64,000 bases of DNA from contig NZ_QFHO01000007.1 of assembly GCF_004920835.1 (NCBI RefSeq), positions 1 to 64,000 on the forward strand. Reading direction: 5' to 3'. The position numbers and the translations under genes were made by a program. Shown piece after piece: positions 1-8,369 of this stretch. Position 1 is the stretch's first letter; each line of letters opens with the position of its first letter. Source of the stretch: Stenotrophomonas maltophilia. GTDB taxonomy: Bacteria > Pseudomonadota > Gammaproteobacteria > Xanthomonadales > Xanthomonadaceae. A model generated the notes under the pieces. That model was not told the origin of the DNA. It made no database searches and saw only the letters and a program-made list of their open reading frames with translations.

Positions 1-290
1 CCCGACCCCTGACAGGTTCCGTGCGCGGCCAGCCCACGGAGAAGAAAAGAAGATCAAGAGCAACAGCGGGTCGCTGCGCTTGTGGGTTCTGCGTGCATGA
101 AAAAAAGCGGCCGATGGGTCGCTTTTGCTTTTGCTCTTCTTTTTCTCTTCCGTGGGGGACGCCGCAGAGATCCGTCCGAGGCCGGAGGGGTGGGGCCGGG
201 CGGCGTCCCCGCATGGACCCACCCCTCCGGCCCAACCGATAAACCGCTTTCGCCGTCCACCCACGAGGGGCTGCGCCGTTCGCGGGAACA
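1..290. other. Gene-free left edge with a long inverted repeat
   Basis: I see no convincing gene here; the short open frames have no homology I recognise. The region holds a pyrimidine-rich stretch on the plus strand (about 119-160) followed by a perfect 15-base inverted repeat, listed separately at 180-232. The first 40 bases could be the tail of a neighbouring feature outside the window. Confidence 0.5.
180..232. repeat. 15-bp perfect inverted repeat
   Basis: GGCCGGAGGGGTGGG at 180-194 is exactly complementary to 218-232, with a 23-base GC-rich loop that can itself pair in part. It could act as a bidirectional transcription barrier downstream of the convergent or upstream unit. There is no U-tract on either side, so a classical intrinsic terminator is not supported. 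It does not carry the GTAG ends of the SMAG family. Confidence 0.6.
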
Positions 291-758
291 CTACTTCGCC
301 GGCGACACCCACATGTCGATCACCGCGCTGAACACCTCCGTCCCCGCGCGGTCACGCACGCTCACCGTCACCGGCAGCGCATAGCCCTCGGCAGCGGCCA
401 CGATCGGCTGCGCCGGCAGCGCAACTGCCTGCAACATGCCGCGCGCCTTGGCCAGGTACTGCACCTGCATGCCCTTGGGGATCCAGCGCATGCCCTTCGG
501 CAGCGAGGCATCGACCATCAACCCGGCGGTCAGCTCGGCCAGGTTGCACATCGCGATCGCGTGCACCGTGCCGATGTGGTTGCGCACCTTGCGCCGGTCG
601 GCCAGCGTGCCTTCACAGCGGCCGTGCTCAAGGCGGGTGATGCGCGGCGCGATGCTGGCGAAGTAGGGCGCCTTGAAGCACACCGCGCGCGCGAACAGCC
701 AGTTGCCGGCAGGCCATCGCTGCAGACGCTGGTAGAGGGACAGCAGGGGCGTGGACAT
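291..758 (-). CDS. DUF4442 / hotdog-fold thioesterase-like protein
   Basis: This 155-residue protein has the features of the DUF4442 family, a hotdog-fold group related to acyl-CoA thioesterases: an N-terminal amphipathic segment, then a motif around NHIGTVHAIAMCNLAE that resembles the hotdog helix, then beta strands. The ATG at 758 was chosen over the longer frame because GGAA lies just upstream and the protein then begins MSTPLLSLY. It lies directly downstream of fadE on the same strand, separated by a terminator-like hairpin, so a role in acyl-CoA or lipid metabolism is plausible but is only inferred from fold and position. Confidence 0.75.
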   Translation of the reverse strand: MSTPLLSLYQRLQRWPAGNWLFARAVCFKAPYFASIAPRITRLEHGRCEGTLADRRKVRNHIGTVHAIAMCNLAELTAGLMVDASLPKGMRWIPKGMQVQYLAKARGMLQAVALPAQPIVAAAEGYALPVTVSVRDRAGTEVFSAVIDMWVSPAK

Positions 759-787
759 GGTTGGAATTCCGGTCGGCAGATGAAACA

Positions 788-809
788 ACGGCGGGCCGAA
801 GCCCGCCGT
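788..809 (-). terminator. Probable fadE terminator hairpin
   Basis: ACGGCGGGC (788-796) pairs with GCCCGCCGT (801-809) around a CGAA tetraloop. On the minus strand it follows the fadE stop codon and is followed by TGTTTCA, a short T-run. It sits between fadE and the DUF4442 gene. Confidence 0.65.
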
Positions 810-834
810 CGAAGGCAACACATGTCGCGGGCGA

Positions 835-3312
835 TCAGGCTGCCTGCGAGTGCGGGTCCTTGTGCTGGCGGTCGTAGTAGCTGGCCGCGCGCAGTTCGTG
901 GGTGTCGAAGTCGTCCACGGTGATGGTGTCCAAGGTCAGCGTACGCAGCTCTTCCAGCAGGCTGCGCTCGTCCTGGGTGATCACGCCTTCGGCCACGGCT
1001 TCGTCCAGCTGGCTGTTGAAGTCCAGCGCTTCGATGCCCTTGCTCTTCAGTGCCTTCAGGAACTTGCGCTCCACCGGCTCGGCCATGATCGCCTTGCTCA
1101 GGTAGCTGTTGATGCGGCCACCCGGGTTGTTCTCGCACGGGGTCAGGAACACGCCGCTGGCCAGACGATCACGCGCTTCGTTCGGGGCCATCAGCAGGGC
1201 GGCAACACGGCGGCTCAGGCGGTCGCCCGGAGCCTCGGCGCGACGGCCCAGCGGGAAGATCAGCGCCCACATCAGCCAGCCGATCGGACGGATCGGGAAG
1301 TTGCGCAGGGCGGCCGACAGTGACTCCTCGATCTTGTGCACGCTGTCATGGAAGGCCCAGGCCAGCAGCGGCTGGTCGGCCTGCGGTGCGCCTTCGTCGT
1401 GGTAGCGCTTGAGCATGGCGCTGGTCATGTAGACATGGCTGAGCACGTCGCCCAGGCGGCCGGACAGCGACTCCTTGAACTTCAGCTTGCCGCCCAGCGT
1501 CATCATCGAGATGTCGGCCATCAGCGCCAGGTTGGCCGAGTAACGGTCCAGCTTGCGGAAGTAACGGCGGGTGTAGGCGTCACCCGGAGCGGCACCGAAG
1601 CGCGCGCCGGTCAGGCCGAACCAGAACGAACGCACGGCATTGGAGATGCCGTAGCGGATGTGGCCGAACAGGCTGCGGTCGAAGTCCTGCAGGCCGGCAC
1701 GGGTGTCCGGATCCTGCGCGGCCTTCATTTCCTTCAGCACCCACGGGTGGCAGAGGATCGCACCCTGGCCGAAGATCAGCAGGCTGCGGGTCATGATGTT
1801 GGCGCCTTCCACGGTGATCGCGATCGGCGCGGCCTGCCAGCTGCGGCCGGCGAAGTTGCGCGGCCCCAGGATGATGCCCTTGCCGCCGATCACGTCCATC
1901 ATGTCCGAGATCACTTCGCGGCTCATGTTGGTGCAGTGGTACTTGGCGATCGCCGACGGCACCGACGGCACGTCGCCGCGGTCCACCGCTGCCGCCGTGG
2001 CCTGCGACAGCGCGCTGATCTTGTAGGCTTTGCCGCCGATGCGGGCCAGCGCTTCTTCCACGCCCTCGAAGCGGCCGACCGACAGGCCGAACTGCTTGCG
2101 GATGCGAGCGTAGGCACCGGTCACCGCGGCACCGGCCTTGGCACCGCCGCTGGCGGTGGAGGGCAGGGTGATCGAGCGGCCCACGGCCAGGCACTCGTTG
2201 AGCATGTTCCAACCCTTGCCGGCCATGGCAGCGCCACCGATCAGCTGGGTCAGCGGAATGAACACGTCCTTGCCGCGGATGGGGCCGTTCTGGAAGGTCG
2301 AGTTCAGCGGGAAGTGGCGACGGCCGATTTCAACGCCGGCGGTCTCGCGCGGCAGCAGGCCCAGGGTGATGCCGATGTCGCGGGTTTCACCGATCAGGCC
2401 GTCCGGATCGTACATGCGGAAGGCCAGGCCGATCAGCGAGGCAACCGGGGCCAGCGTGATGTAGCGCTTGTCGAAGGTCAGCTTGACGCCGAGCACCTGC
2501 TCGCCGTTCCACTCGCCCTTGCAGACGATGCCGTAGTCGGGAATCGAGGTGGCGTCGGAGCCGGCGAACGGACCGGTCAGGCCGAAGCAGGGCACTTCGC
2601 GGCCATCGGCCAGGCGCGGCAGGTACTGGTCCTTCTGTTCCTGGGTGCCGTAATGCACCAGCAGTTCACCCGGGCCCAGCGAGTTGGGCACGCCGACCGT
2701 GGAGCTGACCACCGAAGACACCGAGGCGAGCTTCTGGATCACCTTGTGGTGAGCCAGCGCGGAGAAGCCCAAGCCGCCATACTCCTTCGGGATGATCATG
2801 CCGAAGAACTTGTTCTTCTTGATGAAGGCCCACAGTTCCGGCGGCAGGTCGGCATGGACGTGGGTGATTTCCCAGTCGTTGACCATCTTGCACAGCTCTT
2901 CCACCGGACCATCGAGGAAGGCCTGTTCTTCGGCGGTCAGCTGCGGCTTCGGGTAGTTGAGCAGGATGTTCCAGTCCGGGTCACCGGTGAACAGCTCGCC
3001 TTCGAAACCGACCGAGCCGGTTTCCAGCGCAATGCGCTCGGTCTGCGACAGCGGCGGCAGCACCTTGCGGAACACCTTCATCATCGGGCCGGTCAGCAGC
3101 GGCTTGCGGATGAACGGCAGCAGCAGCGGCACGGCGATGACGGCCAACACAGCGGCCGCGACGATCGTGGCGGTCTGGTTGACGTAGGGAATGAACCAGC
3201 AGGCGGCCAGCAGGGCCACGCTGATCAGCGTCCAGGTAACCAGCCGCATGCGGTGGTAGGCGACGAACGCGCCTGCCAGCAGCAGGGCGAGGAAGGGAAG
3301 AACGATGCTCAT
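835..3312 (-). CDS. fadE: Acyl-CoA dehydrogenase FadE
   Basis: This 825-residue protein matches the length of E. coli FadE (about 814) and would catalyse the first oxidation step of fatty acid beta-oxidation, converting acyl-CoA to trans-2-enoyl-CoA with FAD. The first 75 residues contain two hydrophobic segments, so it is probably membrane-anchored. The acyl-CoA dehydrogenase core follows (for example PPELWAFIKKNKFFGMIIP and the stretch around GGKGIILGPRNFAGRSW), and the C-terminal third is the FadE-specific extension. The start at 3312 (MSIVLPFLALL) overlaps the upstream hydrolase stop by four bases (ATGA), which indicates translational coupling. It is probably co-regulated with that hydrolase by the adjacent TetR protein. 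Confidence 0.93.
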   Translation of the reverse strand: MSIVLPFLALLLAGAFVAYHRMRLVTWTLISVALLAACWFIPYVNQTATIVAAAVLAVIAVPLLLPFIRKPLLTGPMMKVFRKVLPPLSQTERIALETGSVGFEGELFTGDPDWNILLNYPKPQLTAEEQAFLDGPVEELCKMVNDWEITHVHADLPPELWAFIKKNKFFGMIIPKEYGGLGFSALAHHKVIQKLASVSSVVSSTVGVPNSLGPGELLVHYGTQEQKDQYLPRLADGREVPCFGLTGPFAGSDATSIPDYGIVCKGEWNGEQVLGVKLTFDKRYITLAPVASLIGLAFRMYDPDGLIGETRDIGITLGLLPRETAGVEIGRRHFPLNSTFQNGPIRGKDVFIPLTQLIGGAAMAGKGWNMLNECLAVGRSITLPSTASGGAKAGAAVTGAYARIRKQFGLSVGRFEGVEEALARIGGKAYKISALSQATAAAVDRGDVPSVPSAIAKYHCTNMSREVISDMMDVIGGKGIILGPRNFAGRSWQAAPIAITVEGANIMTRSLLIFGQGAILCHPWVLKEMKAAQDPDTRAGLQDFDRSLFGHIRYGISNAVRSFWFGLTGARFGAAPGDAYTRRYFRKLDRYSANLALMADISMMTLGGKLKFKESLSGRLGDVLSHVYMTSAMLKRYHDEGAPQADQPLLAWAFHDSVHKIEESLSAALRNFPIRPIGWLMWALIFPLGRRAEAPGDRLSRRVAALLMAPNEARDRLASGVFLTPCENNPGGRINSYLSKAIMAEPVERKFLKALKSKGIEALDFNSQLDEAVAEGVITQDERSLLEELRTLTLDTITVDDFDTHELRAASYYDRQHKDPHSQAA

Positions 3313-4226
3313 GAGCGTGCTCCGGTGACGTGCTCGTTTGTGGCGGACGAAGCCGCAGCATCCGCTGCGGGCAACACGTCCAGATAGTCCAACACAGTAG
3401 CGGTAAAGGCGTTGTTGTCGTCGCCGGCAACCATATGTGTGGCCTGCGGCAGCTGTACATGGCGCGCGTGCGGCGCCAACGCCAGGAATTCGGCCACGGT
3501 CTGTGGCGTGACCAGGTCGCTGCGGCCACCGCTGACCAGCAGCAGCGGGCACTTCACCTGGCGTGCGGCTTCAGCCAGCGCGTCCTGGTGCTGTTCGCTG
3601 TCGCGGGCCAGTTCGGCTACCAGCCGCGGGTCCCAGTGCCAGCGCCAGCGGCCGTGGTCGTCCTCGCGCAGCAGCGCGCGCAGCGACTGTTCGGATTTGC
3701 GCGGGCGGTGCGGCATGTAGGCCGAGATCACGTCGGCGGCTTGGGCCAGCGAGGCGAAGCCATCGGGATGGGCGGTCATGAAGGCCAGGATGCGTTCGAC
3801 CCCGGCGGTATCCCAGCGCGGGGTGATGTCGACAAGCACCATCGCCGAGAACAGGCCCGGCCAGCGCGACTCGGCCAGCAGGCCGAACAGGCCGCCCATC
3901 GATGCCGCGACCAGCACCGGCGGGCGCGGTTGCTCGCCGGCCAGCACGATCAGATCATCTGCGAACTGTTCGCCGTGATAGGGCAGGTCGGCGGCATTCC
4001 AGTCCGAATCGCCATGGCCGCGGGCATCGTAGGCCAGGGTCTGCAGGCCCGCTGCGGACAGGGCGCTGGCAGTCGCATTCCAGGCGTGCCGGGTCTGGCC
4101 GAAGCCATGCGCGAACAGCACGCGGCCACGACGACCGTGGTCACTGGCGGTGGCGGCCAGACGGGTGCCATGGGCCGCTTCCAGGCGCAGGTCATGGAAC
4201 GCAGCGGGAGTCGGGGACATAACCAT
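3309..4226 (-). CDS. Alpha/beta hydrolase, first gene of the fadE operon
   Basis: This is an alpha/beta-hydrolase fold protein of about 305 residues. Visible elements are the oxyanion-hole motif HGFGQ, the DARGHGDS stretch, a nucleophile elbow VAASMGGLFG (Ser in an A-S-M-G-G context), a late Asp in GGRSDLVTP and a catalytic His in ATHMVAGDD. The substrate is unknown; coupling to fadE suggests an acyl ester or acyl-CoA related role. Two ATG codons compete, at 4226 and 4220. I prefer 4226 because a promoter-like TTGACT/CATACT pair places transcription initiation almost exactly there, which would make the mRNA leaderless; no Shine-Dalgarno is visible for either start. Confidence 0.85.
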   Translation of the reverse strand: MVMSPTPAAFHDLRLEAAHGTRLAATASDHGRRGRVLFAHGFGQTRHAWNATASALSAAGLQTLAYDARGHGDSDWNAADLPYHGEQFADDLIVLAGEQPRPPVLVAASMGGLFGLLAESRWPGLFSAMVLVDITPRWDTAGVERILAFMTAHPDGFASLAQAADVISAYMPHRPRKSEQSLRALLREDDHGRWRWHWDPRLVAELARDSEQHQDALAEAARQVKCPLLLVSGGRSDLVTPQTVAEFLALAPHARHVQLPQATHMVAGDDNNAFTATVLDYLDVLPAADAAASSATNEHVTGARS

Positions 4227-4240
4227 ACTTGCTAGTATGG
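4223..4240. promoter_or_regulatory. Inverted repeat, putative TetR operator site 1
   Basis: CCATACT (4223-4229) and AGTATGG (4234-4240) form a perfect 7-bp inverted repeat with a 4-base spacer. It contains the pattern ATAC-N6-GTAT and covers the predicted -10 element and start codon of the hydrolase gene. The same pattern recurs at 4261-4274, which supports binding by the divergent TetR-family repressor. Confidence 0.6.
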
Positions 4241-4261
4241 ATTGCTTCGGAAGGAAGTCAA
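4234..4261 (-). promoter_or_regulatory. Predicted hydrolase-fadE promoter
   Basis: On the minus strand TTGACT (4261-4256) is separated by 16 bases from CATACT (4239-4234). Initiation about seven bases downstream falls at the ATG at 4226. The -10 hexamer lies inside operator site 1 and the -35 abuts site 2, as expected for a repressor-controlled promoter. Confidence 0.5.
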
Positions 4262-4274
4262 TACTGCATCGTAT
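4261..4274. promoter_or_regulatory. Putative TetR operator site 2
   Basis: ATAC-TGCATC-GTAT has the same ATAC-N6-GTAT spacing as site 1. It touches the -35 of the hydrolase promoter and lies about 94 bases upstream of tetR. Confidence 0.45.
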
Positions 4275-4367
4275 GGTGCGGTGCGGGAGGCGATCTGGAC
4301 GCCGCTGTGACGGTTCCGGCTGCAATCGCGTACTGCAACGAACCCCGGCGTATGGTTAAATCAGCCC

Positions 4368-4970
4368 ATGAATCAACCTGACGCTTCTGCCGGCGAACCG
4401 CGCGCCGGCCGCAACAGCCGCCTGAGTGCCGAAGACTGGGCCCAGGCGGCCCTCGATCTGATTGCTGAACAAGGCGTGGGTGCCGTCGCGGTGGAACCGT
4501 TGGCGCGGCGCCTGGGCGTGACCAAGGGCAGTTTCTACTGGCATTTCCCATCGCGCGATGCGTTGCTGCAGGCGGCGTTGGAGCGCTGGGAACTGTTCGA
4601 ACAGGAACAGGTATTCGGCAGCCTCGAAGACGTGCCGGATCCGCGCGTGCGCCTGCGCCAGCTCTTCCAGATGGTCGCCCATGAAGTGCAGCCGCACATC
4701 ATCTACAGCGAACTGCTGAAGGCGCTGGACCACCCGATGGTGCGCCCGGTGATCGACCGCGTCTCGCAGCGTCGCCTGGATTATCTGATCGCTTCCTTCC
4801 GTCAGGCAGGGCTCAGTTCGACCGATGCACGCCATCGTGCGCGCCTGGCCTATGCCGCCTACGTCGGCTTCCTGCAGCTGTCGCTGCAGCTGCAGCAGCC
4901 CAAGCAGGCCCGTGAGGATTTCGAGGCGTATGTCGAACACCTGATCGACACGTTGATTCCGAACGGATAA
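4368..4970 (+). CDS. TetR/AcrR-family transcriptional regulator
   Basis: This 200-residue regulator has an N-terminal helix-turn-helix of TetR type (about residues 18-65, including GVGAVAVEPLARRLGVTKGSFYWHF, the signature of the family) followed by an all-helical ligand-binding domain. It is divergent from the hydrolase-fadE operon, and two ATAC-N6-GTAT sites lie in the shared intergenic region. It is therefore probably a local repressor responding to an acyl or acyl-CoA type ligand; the ligand is inference. No Shine-Dalgarno is evident before the ATG. A TTAAAT hexamer seven bases upstream could make this mRNA leaderless too. Confidence 0.88.
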   Translation: MNQPDASAGEPRAGRNSRLSAEDWAQAALDLIAEQGVGAVAVEPLARRLGVTKGSFYWHFPSRDALLQAALERWELFEQEQVFGSLEDVPDPRVRLRQLFQMVAHEVQPHIIYSELLKALDHPMVRPVIDRVSQRRLDYLIASFRQAGLSSTDARHRARLAYAAYVGFLQLSLQLQQPKQAREDFEAYVEHLIDTLIPNG

Positions 4971-4995
4971 GCGCCCTGCGATGAGGTTGCTGGAA

Positions 4996-5022
4996 GGCCG
5001 CAGCCCTGCTGCGGCCTTTTTT
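4996..5022 (+). terminator. Rho-independent terminator after tetR
   Basis: GGCCGCAG (4996-5003) pairs with CTGCGGCC (5009-5016) and is followed by six T residues on the plus strand, a textbook intrinsic terminator 25 bases after the tetR stop codon. Confidence 0.9.
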
Positions 5023-5062
5023 GTTGGGCGCCGGTCAGCCACCTGCCCGGTGGCACAAAGAA

Positions 5063-5086
5063 CAACGGCCCCTTGCGGGGCCGTTG
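5063..5086 (-). terminator. Terminator hairpin after the TonB receptor gene
   Basis: CAACGGCCCC (5063-5072) pairs over 10 bp with GGGGCCGTTG (5077-5086). On the minus strand it follows the receptor stop codon and is followed by TTCTTTG, a weak T-tract. Confidence 0.7.
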
Positions 5087-5111
5087 CTGCATCAGCTGAT
5101 CAGTGGATCGA

Positions 5112-7988
5112 TCAGAACTTCTGCTTGTACTGCATGTACATGAAGCGACCGATGTCGTAGCCGCCGTAGTACGAGTACTGCGAGTTCGGCGCCGAGTACA
5201 TCTGCGGGCCGTAATGGTCGAACACGTTGCGTGCGCCGACCGCGATGGTCGCATTCCACGGGGCGTTCCAGGACACCTGGACATCGTGGAACATGGTCGA
5301 GCCACGCTCGTTCATTGCGCGGTCGCGCACCGGATCCGGCGAGCCGAAGTCCGGCAGGGTGCACTCAGTGCTGTAGTAGCAGCGCTCCTTGACACCCGAG
5401 AAGTAGCGGGTGCCCCAGGTGACGCCCCAGTCACCACGCTCCCAGCCCAGCACCAGGTTCGAACGCAGGCGGAAGTTGCTGCCGAAGCCGTTGAGGATCG
5501 ACACCGGCACTTCCTGCGCATTGGTGGTCTTCAGCACGTTCTTGCTGACGTAGCTGTTCTGCAGGTTGGCGTTGAAGGTACCCCAGCTGCTGGTCTCGAA
5601 GCGGTAGGCCACGTCGAAGTCGAAGCCTTCGGTTTCCTGGTAACCAGCGTTGCGCGGTGCATAGGTCAGGTTGACCACGTTGTGGCGGTTCGGATCGCGG
5701 GAGAACGAGTTGCAGCGTTCAGCAATGCCGAGCACGTAGCAGTCGTTCAGCTGGTCATCCGGGCTGTCGGTGACGATGGTGTTGGTGATCTTGATGTTCC
5801 ACCAGTCCAGGCTCAGGTTCAGGCCCTGGGCGAAGGTCGGGCTCCACACCAGGCCGACGGTCTTGGACTTGGACTTCTCCGGGGTCAGGTCCGGATTGGA
5901 GACCGCATTGAACGGGTCCGGCGTCTGCTCATCCGGTCCGCTGGCAGGCACATAACCCTGGCGCAGCTGACGGAAGGTGCTGGCGGTCGGGCCGATGGCG
6001 GCGGCGCAGCGAGCGGCGACGGCCGGATCGCCGGTCGAGCCGAACGACGTGTCGCACGGATCGGTGAAGTACGCGAAGGTCTGCGAACTGCCACCGTACA
6101 GATTGTCGATGGTCGGCGCGCGGAAGCCTTCAGCGTAGGTTGCACGCACCAGCAGCTGGTCGATCGGCTTCCACTTCAGACCGAACTTGTTGTTGGTGGT
6201 GTTGCCGAAGGTGTTGTACTTGGAATAACGCGTGGCCGCGTTGAAGCTCAGTTCCTTGGCACCCGGCAGGTCAGCCAGGATCGGAACATTCAGCTCCAGA
6301 TACACTTCGTTGACGTTGTAGCCGCCACCGGTCGGACCTGCGGCCAGATCGGTGGAGTAACCGGTCTGCGACAGGGCGTCAGGATTGTAGGAGCCCTTGT
6401 CTTCACGGTACTCGTAGCCCAGCGCGAAGCCCAGGTCGCCAGCGGGCAGGGTGAACAGGCTGCCGGCGATGTTCGCGTAGTAAGTCTTGGTGGTGACTTC
6501 ACCAGTGTTCTTGGTGGTCGGGAACAGGAACTGCTGCAGGTCCGGGTTGCCGCTCAGGCCACCGTCGCCGGTACGGCCCGCCGGAATGGCCGGATTCCAC
6601 GGGATACAGCCGCCGGCACCGGAACCGTAGATCGGGTTCGAACCATCCACCAGCCCAGCTGCACTGCCGCACTCGACGCGACCGGTGGCCGGGTTGAAGA
6701 ACGACGGACCGGTAGCTGCGTTGACCGCCAGCACGTTGTAGTTACCGGTCTGGGTCTGCAGGTTCTCCGAGTTCTGGTAGATGTAGCCAGCTTCCCAGTC
6801 GAAGTACTTGTCATTGAACTGGAAGCTGCCCTGCAGTGCTCCGGTGAATCGGAAGGTGGTCAGCTTGTTGGTCGACAGGCGCGGCACTTCCCAGCCACGG
6901 CGCATGAAGCCCATGTCCTTGCCGAACGGGTTGTAGTAGCTGTCAGCGTCCCACTTTGCGCCCTGCCGCGAATAGGCAGAAGACTGCAGCGGATAGCCGG
7001 CGACCTGGGCCTGCGCTTCACGACGCGTGTACAGCAGGTCGGAGACGAAACGGACGTTGTCGGTGAGGTCGTACTGGACATTGGCAAATACCGAACGCCG
7101 CTTGGTCGGCGTCAGCAGGTGCATCTGCTCGTTCGAGTTGCTGGTATCACCGGTGATGCCGGCGAAGTCCTGGTCGTGATACTGGTTGACGTCGCGGTAG
7201 TCGCCACCGCGGTTCAGGGTGAGCCAGTCATCGGTGTCCGGATCGATGATCGTGCCCCACTGGCTGACCGGGCTCCAGTTCTGTTCCGGGTGGAAGGTGG
7301 TGCGCGAGTAACGGCTGAACCAGCGATCCCTGGCCCAGACTTCCTTTTCTTCGGCGTACTCGGCACCGATGGTGACCGAGCCACGGTCACCGGTGAAGCC
7401 GGCCACGAAGTCGTAGCTGGTCTTCTGGCCGTCACCTTCGCCGTACTGGCCGACGTAGGCATTGGCCTCCAGGCCTTCGAAGTTCTTGCGGGTGATGATG
7501 TTGATCACGCCGGCGATCGCGTCGGAGCCGTAGATCGACGAAGCGCCATCCTTCAGCACGTCGATACGCTCGACGATGGCCGACGGGATCTGCGAGACGT
7601 CCTGCAGGCCGCTGACGCTGGCGCCGAGGCGCTTGCCGTCGACCAGCACCAGGGTGCGCTCGGCACCGAGATTGCGCAGGTCGATGTAGAAGCCACCGAC
7701 GGCTTCACCGGAGGACAGCGGCTCGGAACGGCTGATGGCCGGGCTGCCGGCGGCTGCGATGTTCTGCAGGACGTCGGCAACCGTCTTGAAGCCGCTCTTC
7801 TCGATCGAAGCACGGCTGATGCTCAGAACGGGCTGGGCGGTTTCGGTATCGACCTGACGGATGCGCGAACCGGTGACCTCGATACGGTCGAGGTTGGTGG
7901 CTTCCTGGGCATGTGCCGTCGCGGTGGTAGCACCGGCGACAAGCGCGATCACAACTGCGTCACGCAGCTGGCTGGACTTGAGTTTCAT
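5112..7988 (-). CDS. TonB-dependent outer membrane receptor
   Basis: This 958-residue protein starts with a signal peptide (MKLKSSQLRDAVVIALV to AHA-QE) and then a short TonB-box-like segment, LDRIEVTGSRI. A plug domain follows (VLSISRASIEKSGFKTVADVLQNI; DGASSIYGSDAIAGVINIITR) and a long beta-barrel that ends in the aromatic residue F, as outer membrane porin-type proteins do. It would import a large substrate using TonB energy. The class resembles the oar/carbohydrate/peptide receptors common in Xanthomonadaceae, and the substrate cannot be told. The start at 7988 follows a strong GGAGAGAGAG ribosome site. Its 5' leader contains a GGGAGCG/CGCTCCC hairpin (8035-8053) and a CCAAGA/TCTTGG inverted repeat (8002-8015). 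Confidence 0.92.
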   Translation of the reverse strand: MKLKSSQLRDAVVIALVAGATTATAHAQEATNLDRIEVTGSRIRQVDTETAQPVLSISRASIEKSGFKTVADVLQNIAAAGSPAISRSEPLSSGEAVGGFYIDLRNLGAERTLVLVDGKRLGASVSGLQDVSQIPSAIVERIDVLKDGASSIYGSDAIAGVINIITRKNFEGLEANAYVGQYGEGDGQKTSYDFVAGFTGDRGSVTIGAEYAEEKEVWARDRWFSRYSRTTFHPEQNWSPVSQWGTIIDPDTDDWLTLNRGGDYRDVNQYHDQDFAGITGDTSNSNEQMHLLTPTKRRSVFANVQYDLTDNVRFVSDLLYTRREAQAQVAGYPLQSSAYSRQGAKWDADSYYNPFGKDMGFMRRGWEVPRLSTNKLTTFRFTGALQGSFQFNDKYFDWEAGYIYQNSENLQTQTGNYNVLAVNAATGPSFFNPATGRVECGSAAGLVDGSNPIYGSGAGGCIPWNPAIPAGRTGDGGLSGNPDLQQFLFPTTKNTGEVTTKTYYANIAGSLFTLPAGDLGFALGYEYREDKGSYNPDALSQTGYSTDLAAGPTGGGYNVNEVYLELNVPILADLPGAKELSFNAATRYSKYNTFGNTTNNKFGLKWKPIDQLLVRATYAEGFRAPTIDNLYGGSSQTFAYFTDPCDTSFGSTGDPAVAARCAAAIGPTASTFRQLRQGYVPASGPDEQTPDPFNAVSNPDLTPEKSKSKTVGLVWSPTFAQGLNLSLDWWNIKITNTIVTDSPDDQLNDCYVLGIAERCNSFSRDPNRHNVVNLTYAPRNAGYQETEGFDFDVAYRFETSSWGTFNANLQNSYVSKNVLKTTNAQEVPVSILNGFGSNFRLRSNLVLGWERGDWGVTWGTRYFSGVKERCYYSTECTLPDFGSPDPVRDRAMNERGSTMFHDVQVSWNAPWNATIAVGARNVFDHYGPQMYSAPNSQYSYYGGYDIGRFMYMQYKQKF

Positions 7989-8369
7989 TGGCTCTCTCTC
8001 TCCAAGAAATCTTGGCTGGGTTAATGCCCGGCGGGGGAGCGAAAAGCGCTCCCAAATCGCGAGGCTGAGCCGATAGTAGCGGGCGTTCGCCAAGAATTAA
8101 AGCTGTGTTAATCAAACCTGTGATTTTGGTAAAAATTCACTGTTTCAAGAAAAATCAAACGTTTACGTTGTATGGGATGACGAGGTGCCTCGTTTGTTAA
8201 CGCAGAATGACGAAAAAATTCTCTTTTGATATGTGTCGATACGTATCAATATGTTTTCCGCAGTATCTCTGCCGCGGCGGAATTTCCTTCAGAAGATTCC
8301 AGGCGCGCACATACAACGGGCGCCTTTCGGCGCCCGGGAGAAAGTCACTGCGGTATCCGCGTAGCGGGA
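7989..8369. other. AT-rich intergenic region upstream of the TonB receptor
   Basis: This 381-base gap is strikingly AT-rich; bases 8101-8160 contain only 18 G or C. It must hold the receptor promoter. Visible structures are CCAAGA-AA-TCTTGG (8002-8015), GGGAGCG/CGCTCCC (8035-8053), CGAGG-TG-CCTCG (8181-8192), the palindrome GATACGTATC (8238-8247) nested in TTGATA/TATCAA arms (8226-8249), and the terminator of the next gene at 8318-8335. I see no coding sequence. The composition suggests a regulatory region or silencer-bound DNA. Confidence 0.6.
8318..8335 (-). terminator. Hairpin after the 282-residue envelope gene
   Basis: GGGCGCC (8318-8324) pairs with GGCGCCC (8329-8335) around a TTTC loop, about 35 bases past the stop at 8370 on the minus strand. 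The U-tract is poor, so its strength is uncertain. Confidence 0.6.

Noticed and set aside
1336..3387. A 683-residue plus-strand frame opposite fadE
   Set aside because: Antisense shadow of a clear acyl-CoA dehydrogenase; no domain is recognisable.
5103..8024. A 973-residue plus-strand frame opposite the TonB receptor
   Set aside because: The minus frame has signal peptide, plug and barrel with a good ribosome site; the other is a mirror frame.
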